Origin: a bacterium
GTDB taxonomy: Bacteria > Eremiobacterota > Eremiobacteria > Baltobacterales > Baltobacteraceae
DNA: 9,774 nucleotides
NCBI GenBank assembly: GCA_021784715.1
Contig: JAJYHP010000146.1
Location: forward strand, 1 to 9,774
Direction: 5' to 3'
Part shown: piece by piece, positions 1 to 5,313 of the stretch
How positions within the stretch are numbered: the first letter of the stretch is position 1
Layout: the number at the start of each line of letters is the position of its first letter
Notes under the pieces: generated by a model
Told to the model about the DNA's origin: nothing
Seen by the model: only the letters and a program-made list of their open reading frames with translations
Databases searched by the model: none
Program-made: the position numbers and the translations under genes

Positions 1-96
1 CGCCGATACCGTCGCCGGCGTCGTCGCAGCGCGGAGCGCGCCGAGGGGAAGCAGCATCGCTGCGAGTGCGAGGGGGATAACGAGGCGTTTATTCAC
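1..96 (-). CDS. Secreted protein, 5' end only; probable TolC-type outer membrane efflux channel
   Basis: Only the first 32 codons lie in the window; the gene continues past base 1. The GTG start (complement of bases 94-96) overlaps the stop of the RND permease gene by 8 bases, and a purine-rich GGAAAG lies about 9 bases upstream of it. The translated start has a Lys-Arg n-region, a hydrophobic stretch (residues 5-21) and a possible signal-peptidase I site after LRA (residue 23), so the product is exported. An outer membrane factor is the usual third gene after an adaptor and an RND permease, and the adaptor here carries the R-L-S motif that docks on TolC-type channels. The secretion signal is seen; the TolC identity is inferred from context, because no mature domain is visible. 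Another periplasmic or outer membrane protein is possible. Confidence 0.6.
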   Translation of the reverse strand, partial: MNKRLVIPLALAAMLLPLGALRAATTPATVSA

Positions 97-3000
97 GATC
101 GAGTTCTTTCCATGAGGGGGCGGTTTCGAGCGAACGCAAGGTGAGGTGTTGCGTCGAGGTGATGGCGCCGTACGCGCTCTGCAGTTCGACGCTTGCCTTC
201 TCCACGCGGAAGGGACCGCTGAGATAGGCGACGGCGTCTCGGGCATCTCCCTCGCCGCGGAAGATCTCCATGTCGAGATTGATGCTTTCGCCTTCGAGAA
301 GCCGTGGGAGTGCCGTCGATTCCAGCTCGATACAATCGAGTTCGGGGAAATTAACGATGCTACGCACGCGTTCTGCCTCGATTCCCGGTGTCGGAAGCGC
401 ATGGGATACCGGCGAGCGACCCCGTGCGATGATGCCGTATAAGAGTGGAATCGCGAGGACCGATAACACCGCCGACATCGTCATGCCGAACACGAGCGCC
501 CACGCAAGACCGCTCCAGACCGGGTCGGCGGCAATCACGATCGAGGAGAGCACGCCGGCAGCGGCGGTGAGGAAGATCGGCCGCGTTCGCGCGGTCGTGG
601 CCTCGGTCAACGCTTCGTTGAGCGGGATGCCTTCTTTAATTTTCGATTCTATAAAATCGAGCAAGATAATCGAATTTCGTACGACGATGCCGATGAGTGC
701 AATCAACCCGATCATTGCCGTCGCCGAGAAATAGATTCCGAACGGAGCGAGTATCGCGAAACCGGGTAGGACGCCGATGATCGCAAGAGGGACGGCGGCG
801 AGTACTACGAGCGGAATCATGAACGAGCGGAATCGTGCGACTAATAAGAAGTAAATCAGGATGAAGGCGAGGAGCATCGCGCGGCCGAGATCGGCGAAGA
901 CGCGATTGGTGAGGCTCCATTCGCCGCCCCACGAAATCGTATATCCGGCGGGGAGCGGGTGACGCATGAGTGCGAGCGCCATGTCGATGACGGCATACGT
1001 CGAGCTGCGCCCCGCCATGTCGGCGCCGACGTAGGAGACGTTGCGGAAGTCGTCGCGATAGAGCGGACGTTCGACGTTCCCCGCACGCGCGGTCACGACC
1101 GCACTCAGGGGAACCTGCGCGCCGGTGCGCGAGGGCAACATCAGCGATTCGAGCGCCGCCGGGTCGCCCCGGTATGCGCGCGCGAGCCGCAGGAAGATCG
1201 ATACTGGCCGAGTCTGATCGGGAACGTGGAGCGTCGAGACCGGCGCACCGTGCAGTTCCATGCCGAGCGTTTGCACCGCATCGACGACCGATACGCCGGC
1301 GAGTGCGGCTTTGGTTGGGTCGACGCGGAGGTTCAAGGAGGCTGGCAGATCTTTAAAGCTCGAGTCGATATCGACGACGCCGCGTTCGTGCTGCATCATC
1401 GCAACGACTCGGGCCGCAATCGCGCGCCGCACCTCGGGATCCGGGCCGTAGATCTTCGCGAGAATCGTATCGCGCACCGGCGGGCCCGGCGGCACCTGTA
1501 AGATGCGCAGCGAGGCACCGTTCGCAGCGGCAACGGCGGCTAACGCCGGGCGAATCTCGGCTACGAATGGAGCGGATTCGATCGAGCGGCGATCCTTCGG
1601 CAGAAGGCTCACGTGGATCTCCGCTTGATTGGGTGCATTCCGGAAAACCGTTCCCTGGAAAAGCGCCGCGAGATCGGGGACCGCGTTGGTGCCGACGAAG
1701 GTCTGATACGAGCGAATCTGCGGATAGGTCGCTAATTTGCGTCCGACCGCTGCGGCGATCGCGTCGGTCTGTGCGATCGAGCTCGAGGGAGCCGCATCGA
1801 TTGCCACGAGGAACGAGGTCTCGTTGGCGTCGGGAAGCATGCGGAACTTCACCAACTTAAAGACCGGAAGCATGACCGCGACGATCAGTGCAAAGGCAAG
1901 AATGAGAAGAAAACGTTGCCCGAGCTTGCGGTCGGCGAGCATCTTCGCCAGCGCATTACGAAAGGGCAGAATCCATTTCGGCGTTCCGTGCGAAGGTTTC
2001 GGTTTTTGATTGCGGAGTAACGCGTACGTCGCCCAGGGCGTGATCGTGAAAGCGATGAGCAGCGAGGCGATCATCGCGATGGGGACGTTGAGCGGAATCG
2101 GCCGCATGTACGGGCCCATCATGCCGGTAACGAAGAGCATCGGAAGGAAGGAGAGCACGACGGTGATCGTCGCCAGCGTGGTGGGGTTGCCGATCTCTTC
2201 GACGGCAAGCACCGTCGCTTCGGCCTTGGAGCGATGGGGATTGACGACGTGGTAGTGACGGTGAATGTTTTCGACGATCACGATCGCCTGATCGACGAGC
2301 AGACCGAGCGAGAGAATCAGCGCGAAGAGCGTGATGCGGTTGATCGACTGTCCGTCGATCATGCCGATTCCCAACGTTACGAAGAGCGTTAACGGAATCG
2401 CGGTTGCGACGACTAATGCTTCGCGCCATCCGAGGACGAAGAGCAGCGCAACGACGATAACGATCGCTTCGAGCAAACGTTGGATGAGTTCGTTGACGGC
2501 AAGGTTGGCTTTATTGCCGTCGTTGCGCGTAACGTCGAGCGTCACGCCGGGCGGTAGTTCGATACTTTTGACGCGATTGAGGATTGCGTCGGCGACCGTT
2601 ACGGCATTCGTTCCCGCTTTCTTTGCAATCGCAATGCTCACCGAGGCTTGGAGCGTTTGCGGTGCGCCCTTCGTACCGGCAGCGTAGCCGAAACCGGTTG
2701 CATTCTCGCGTGGGGGGAGCCCCATGCTCACCGACGCCACTTGCCCGAGGGTGACCGGTTCTCCATCGCTGACGTTGACGATTTGGCCGCGCACGGCGTC
2801 GAGCGAGGTGAGCGCGTCGCCGGCGCGAACCGCGAGGCTCTCGCCGTTACTATGTAACGATCCGACGGCTTGCACGGTATTGCTCGCGCCTAAGGCCGCC
2901 GCGATCTGACCGGGAGAGAGGCCAAACGCTGCGAGTTTGACCGGGTCGAGGCGAACGTTCACGACTTGCGGACGCCCGCCGAAGGTCTGCACCGTTGAGA

Positions 3001-3526
3001 CTCCGGGAATCGCCCGAACGTCGGCGATGACGCGTTGTGCGGACTGATAGAGTTGGCCGCGATTGTAGCGTTTGCCGTGAAGATTCAGCACGACGATGGG
3101 AACGTCGTCCACCGAGAGCGGCGTGATGACCGGGTGCGAAGCGCCGGGTGGGAGATCGCCGAGGTGGGCGTTCACTTGGTCGTAGAGTGCGACGAACGAT
3201 TTGCTCGGGCTCTCGCCGACGTGGAAGAGCACGGTGAGCATCGAGTAATCTTGGGTCGTCGTTGCATAAATGTGGCTGATGCCGGGAACTTCTTGCAGCA
3301 CGCGTTCGCCGCGCTCGGTTACCAGGCGTTCGACCTCGCGTGCCGATCCGCCGGAGTACTGAGTGAAAATCGTTGCCGCGGGCATCGTGATCTCGGGGTT
3401 CTCTTGCCGCGGCGTTTGTAAGATGGCGAAGATACCCCAGACCGAGATCGCGATGACGATCGTGGGCGTGAGCTTCGAGGTGAGGAAATAGCGGGCGAGC
3501 CGTCCGATTCCGGTCAATGGTTTCAT
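89..3526 (-). CDS. RND efflux permease (HAE1/AcrB-like) with C-terminal extension
   Basis: Inner-membrane proton-driven pump of the resistance-nodulation-division superfamily, 1145 residues. The fold is seen as TM1 (about 21-37), a first periplasmic porter half (38-345), the TM2-6 block (350-505), TM7 (538-557), a second porter half (560-875), then TM8-12 (880-1033). The TM4 signature GLLVDQAIVIVEN (408-420) keeps AcrB Asp407 as D412 but has Gln413 where AcrB has Asp408. TM10 has Arg950 in VVRNSIILLDF where AcrB has Lys940. The Arg and Thr of TM11 (R980, T987; AcrB R971, T978) are kept. CusA-type metal-pump signatures are not evident, so this looks drug/organic-type, though the substrate cannot be read. 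The ATG overlaps the adaptor's TGA (ATGA) and has no Shine-Dalgarno sequence, which suggests translational coupling. About 110 residues (1035-1145) follow TM12, far more than the usual short tail. Confidence 0.95.
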   Translation of the reverse strand: MKPLTGIGRLARYFLTSKLTPTIVIAISVWGIFAILQTPRQENPEITMPAATIFTQYSGGSAREVERLVTERGERVLQEVPGISHIYATTTQDYSMLTVLFHVGESPSKSFVALYDQVNAHLGDLPPGASHPVITPLSVDDVPIVVLNLHGKRYNRGQLYQSAQRVIADVRAIPGVSTVQTFGGRPQVVNVRLDPVKLAAFGLSPGQIAAALGASNTVQAVGSLHSNGESLAVRAGDALTSLDAVRGQIVNVSDGEPVTLGQVASVSMGLPPRENATGFGYAAGTKGAPQTLQASVSIAIAKKAGTNAVTVADAILNRVKSIELPPGVTLDVTRNDGNKANLAVNELIQRLLEAIVIVVALLFVLGWREALVVATAIPLTLFVTLGIGMIDGQSINRITLFALILSLGLLVDQAIVIVENIHRHYHVVNPHRSKAEATVLAVEEIGNPTTLATITVVLSFLPMLFVTGMMGPYMRPIPLNVPIAMIASLLIAFTITPWATYALLRNQKPKPSHGTPKWILPFRNALAKMLADRKLGQRFLLILAFALIVAVMLPVFKLVKFRMLPDANETSFLVAIDAAPSSSIAQTDAIAAAVGRKLATYPQIRSYQTFVGTNAVPDLAALFQGTVFRNAPNQAEIHVSLLPKDRRSIESAPFVAEIRPALAAVAAANGASLRILQVPPGPPVRDTILAKIYGPDPEVRRAIAARVVAMMQHERGVVDIDSSFKDLPASLNLRVDPTKAALAGVSVVDAVQTLGMELHGAPVSTLHVPDQTRPVSIFLRLARAYRGDPAALESLMLPSRTGAQVPLSAVVTARAGNVERPLYRDDFRNVSYVGADMAGRSSTYAVIDMALALMRHPLPAGYTISWGGEWSLTNRVFADLGRAMLLAFILIYFLLVARFRSFMIPLVVLAAVPLAIIGVLPGFAILAPFGIYFSATAMIGLIALIGIVVRNSIILLDFIESKIKEGIPLNEALTEATTARTRPIFLTAAAGVLSSIVIAADPVWSGLAWALVFGMTMSAVLSVLAIPLLYGIIARGRSPVSHALPTPGIEAERVRSIVNFPELDCIELESTALPRLLEGESINLDMEIFRGEGDARDAVAYLSGPFRVEKASVELQSAYGAITSTQHLTLRSLETAPSWKELDRE

Positions 3527-4671
3527 CGAGTCACGACCGTCACGGCGGCCCCGTCGGTGAGTTCGGCGAGGTTGCTGGTGGCGATCGTCGTCCCGTCGGA
3601 GAGTCCGCTCACGATCGCATAGCGCGTGCTGCTGACGACCGAATCAACCGGGACGAACGTGGCTTTCCCATTGCGGACGACGAAGACGCCGCTTTGGCCG
3701 GCGCGTTCGACCAACGCCGAGAGCGGGACGCGCGCGCCGCGAGCGCTCCGAGCCGGAACGATCGCACGAGCGAACATTCCGGGGAGCAGGCCCGGACGAG
3801 CGGGAAGATCGATGCGCAAGACCGCCGAGCGCAACGCCGGATTATCGGAAGGTACGACCGAGCGAATCGTGCCTTGCAATGTGCCTCCGCCGAGGGCGTC
3901 GACGCGGACGGCGAGTTGCTGTTGCGCGTGGAGTACGGCAGCGTTCTCCAGTGGAATCGCCACCTTCAATTCAAGCAGTCCGTCGCTTTCGATGCGCGCC
4001 ACCGGGCTGCCGGCACCGACGACTTCGCCCCGGCGCACGAACGTCTGCGTGACGATGCCGCTAAACGGCGCTGCGATCGTGGCATCGTTGACCGGAACGC
4101 TCGCTGCGGTAACGCCGGCTTGGGCGGCGGCCTCGCCGCCGGAGGCGGCTTGTACCTGGGCCCGCGCTTGTGCGAGTCCCGCGCGCGCGATCTCGAGCTG
4201 CGCCTGCACTTGGTCGCGCTGTTCTTTGGAGATCGCGCCCGCCGAATAGAGATTCCCCATGCGTTGGGCGGTCTTGGCGGCGAGGTCGTAGCGGCTTTGC
4301 GCTTGCTGCAAACCGGCGAGCGCCGCTCTCGAACCGGCACCCGCGGCGCTCGCTCCGGCGCGTGCACCGGCGAGCATCGCAGCGTATTGCGTGCTATCGA
4401 CGCGCGCGAGCACCGTCCCGGCGGCGACGCGATCGCCCGCGCGGACCGATACGAGATCGATCCGACCCGGTGTCAGCGCTCCGACGGTCGCGCGATGGAG
4501 GGCGACGAGGGAGCCGGAAAAATCGGTCGTCGCGCCGATCGAGCCGCTTTGCACGGTGGTCGTGCGCACCTCGATGGCAGGCGTTGCTTGCTTTGCAGAA
4601 TCGTTTCCGCCGCACGCAACGAGCGAGAGCGCGAACGTAACCGCGAATGCCGCCGCGATGCTACGCTTCAC
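3523..4671 (-). CDS. RND periplasmic adaptor (membrane fusion protein, HlyD/AcrA family), lipoprotein
   Basis: Periplasmic subunit linking the RND permease to the outer membrane channel; 382 residues from the chosen GTG start. Signal peptide KRSIAAAFAVTFALS is followed by the lipobox LVAC, so Cys20 is the likely lipidated residue. In order: barrel-sandwich/lipoyl half (about 50-92), an Ala/Gln-rich alpha-helical hairpin (about 93-195), the second lipoyl half (PFSGIVTQTFVRRGEVV, from 202), beta-barrel (230-305) and membrane-proximal domain (306-382). At the hairpin tip, R137, L141 and S148 match the spacing of the AcrA R128-L132-S139 motif that contacts TolC. GGAGGG at 4679-4684, seven bases before the GTG, decides this start. 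A TTG at 4684-4686 in the same frame would give five extra residues but lies inside that ribosome site. The gene overlaps the DUF2892 gene by 11 bases and the permease by 4. Confidence 0.93.
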   Translation of the reverse strand: MKRSIAAAFAVTFALSLVACGGNDSAKQATPAIEVRTTTVQSGSIGATTDFSGSLVALHRATVGALTPGRIDLVSVRAGDRVAAGTVLARVDSTQYAAMLAGARAGASAAGAGSRAALAGLQQAQSRYDLAAKTAQRMGNLYSAGAISKEQRDQVQAQLEIARAGLAQARAQVQAASGGEAAAQAGVTAASVPVNDATIAAPFSGIVTQTFVRRGEVVGAGSPVARIESDGLLELKVAIPLENAAVLHAQQQLAVRVDALGGGTLQGTIRSVVPSDNPALRSAVLRIDLPARPGLLPGMFARAIVPARSARGARVPLSALVERAGQSGVFVVRNGKATFVPVDSVVSSTRYAIVSGLSDGTTIATSNLAELTDGAAVTVVTR

Positions 4672-4906
4672 GCGTCTTCCCTCCAATGCCGATCGCGCCG
4701 AGAATATTCGACATCATGCACCACCCGGTCAGCGACGACTGCAGCAGGTTCGCGCCGACGAACGCCGTGAGCCAGAGCCAGCGGCGGTCGAGCAACGAAA
4801 GCGCGAGGCTGGCGAGCACGAAGGTGCCCGCGATGCCGCGTACTGCGGCCTCGACTTTCCAGCCACGCTCGCGCGCCGGACACATGAGTGAGTCGGTGAA
4901 ACGCAT
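4661..4906 (-). CDS. DUF2892 (YgaP-like inner membrane domain) small membrane protein
   Basis: An 81-residue protein with two predicted membrane helices (about 21-39 and 43-60) followed by TGWCMMSNILGAIGIG. This ending matches the Thr-Gly-x-Cys-Pro-x-x-x-x-Leu-Gly-Ile signature that closes DUF2892 proteins, with Met in place of the Pro. Cys9 and Cys63 are the only cysteines. DUF2892 is the membrane part of rhodanese-DUF2892 proteins such as YgaP and often stands alone next to CsoR/CstR-type regulators and sulfur genes; its biochemical role is not settled. There is no rhodanese domain here. The ATG at 4904-4906 has GGGAG (4915-4919) eight bases upstream. A longer frame back to 4972 would start inside the promoter and is rejected. 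It is the first gene of the efflux operon and lies directly under the operator-bearing promoter. Confidence 0.8.
   Translation of the reverse strand: MRFTDSLMCPARERGWKVEAAVRGIAGTFVLASLALSLLDRRWLWLTAFVGANLLQSSLTGWCMMSNILGAIGIGGKTREA
4679..4684 (-). promoter_or_regulatory. Ribosome binding site of the adaptor gene
   Basis: The complement reads GGAGGG, seven bases before the GTG at 4671. It supports the GTG start, which also gives a cleaner lipoprotein signal than the upstream TTG. It lies inside the 3' end of the DUF2892 gene, so the two genes are read from one transcript. Confidence 0.7.
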
Positions 4907-4914
4907 TCGAGAAA

Positions 4915-4919
4915 CTCCC
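4915..4919 (-). promoter_or_regulatory. Ribosome binding site of the DUF2892 gene
   Basis: The complement reads GGGAG, eight bases before the ATG at 4906. It decides between this start and the upstream in-frame Met codon at 4972, which lies inside the promoter. Confidence 0.7.
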
Positions 4920-4944
4920 AAAGAAGACGAAAGGAACGCCTGGA

Positions 4945-4973
4945 TAATACCATACCCCCTAGGGTATTGCAAG
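4945..4973 (-). promoter_or_regulatory. Sigma70-type promoter of the DUF2892-efflux operon
   Basis: On the minus strand TTGCAA (4968-4973; 4 of 6 to TTGACA) is separated by exactly 17 bases from TATTAT (4945-4950; 5 of 6 to TATAAT). Transcription would begin near 4938, giving a leader of about 31 bases that contains the GGGAG ribosome site before the ATG at 4906. This AT-rich patch stands out in otherwise GC-rich DNA. The spacer is occupied by the operator palindrome, so a bound repressor would block RNA polymerase. Confidence 0.7.
4953..4968. promoter_or_regulatory. CsoR/CstR-family operator palindrome
   Basis: ATACCCCCTAGGGTAT has perfect 6-base arms (ATACCC / GGGTAT) around a CCTA centre. 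Operators of the CsoR superfamily are palindromes of this kind, with C/G tracts flanked by TA-rich ends. The site sits between the -35 and -10 boxes of the efflux promoter and about 34 bases from the start codon of a CsoR-family gene. Direct recognition by that regulator is inferred, not shown. Confidence 0.8.
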
Positions 4974-4995
4974 ATGGAGGACTACGGGGTAGAGT
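4968..4995 (+). promoter_or_regulatory. Possible weak promoter of the repressor gene
   Basis: TTGCAA is its own reverse complement, so the same box (4968-4973) can serve as -35 on the plus strand. TAGAGT (4990-4995; 4 of 6 to TATAAT) lies 16 bases further on. Transcription from it would begin at about 5002, exactly the ATG of the repressor, so the mRNA would be leaderless. This fits the absence of a well-placed ribosome site there. It is weak on its own and offered as a hypothesis. Confidence 0.35.
4982..4992. promoter_or_regulatory. Second small palindrome with a G tract, possible minor operator
   Basis: CTACGGGGTAG has 4-base arms (CTAC / GTAG) around GGG and resembles a shortened version of the main operator (TAC, G tract, GTA). 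It lies in the spacer of the proposed repressor promoter, where it could serve autoregulation. It is short enough to be chance. Confidence 0.3.
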
Positions 4996-5001
4996 ATCGG
5001 C

Positions 5002-5313
5002 ATGGCAAAGCAACGGACGGGGGTGCCCGCCGAAGGACAGGGCAGCCTCGATGCCGCAACCGCCGGCGACGTCCTGATGCGCCTTCGTCGCGTCGAAGGG
5101 CAGATTCAAGGGATCGGCCGGATGATCGAACAGGGTCGCGATTGTCACGCGATCGCTCAGCAAATGGGTGCGGCGAAAGCGGCGCTGGAGCGGGCGACGG
5201 TGCAGTTGATGACGTCGAGTCTCGTCCAATGTCTCAAGCCGGGAAAGAACGGCTCGATCGATCAACAGGAGATCGCTCGGCTCACCGATACGTTTGCGAA
5301 GATCCTCGGCTGA
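5002..5313 (+). CDS. CsoR-superfamily repressor, CstR (persulfide-sensor)-like
   Basis: All-helical DNA-binding repressor of the CsoR/RcnR/FrmR/CstR family (DUF156), 103 residues; the family forms tetramers that leave DNA when Cys residues are modified or metal is bound. The hallmark helix 1 (LMRLRRVEGQIQGIGRMIE, 25-43) is followed by GRDCHAIAQQ with Cys48, and the second ligand position carries Cys77 in SSLVQC. The 29-residue spacing of the two Cys matches CsoR and CstR. The position that is His in copper-binding CsoR (H70 in the B. subtilis protein) is Ser73. Two Cys and no His is the CstR pattern, which reacts with persulfides and polysulfides. It diverges from the efflux operon across the operator. 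The first 20 residues form an extra tail. The ATG is the first possible start after an in-frame stop at 4990-4992 and has no good ribosome site. Confidence 0.88.
   Translation: MAKQRTGVPAEGQGSLDAATAGDVLMRLRRVEGQIQGIGRMIEQGRDCHAIAQQMGAAKAALERATVQLMTSSLVQCLKPGKNGSIDQQEIARLTDTFAKILG

Noticed and set aside
3517..4770. Open frame of 417 codons on the plus strand, antisense to the adaptor
   Set aside because: Arg/Ala/Asp-rich with no family motif; the minus strand holds a complete lipoprotein adaptor with lipobox and TolC-docking motif.
4907..4972. Twenty-two extra N-terminal codons for the DUF2892 gene
   Set aside because: This start would lie inside the -35 box and operator, upstream of the predicted transcript start, while the Met at 4906 has GGGAG at eight bases.
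1..5313. Copper or silver efflux (CusCBA-type) operon with a copper-sensing CsoR
   Set aside because: The repressor has Ser in place of the copper-binding His, and the permease has HAE1-type TM4 and TM10 signatures with no CusA-like TM10 Glu. Not fully excluded, but the residues argue against it.
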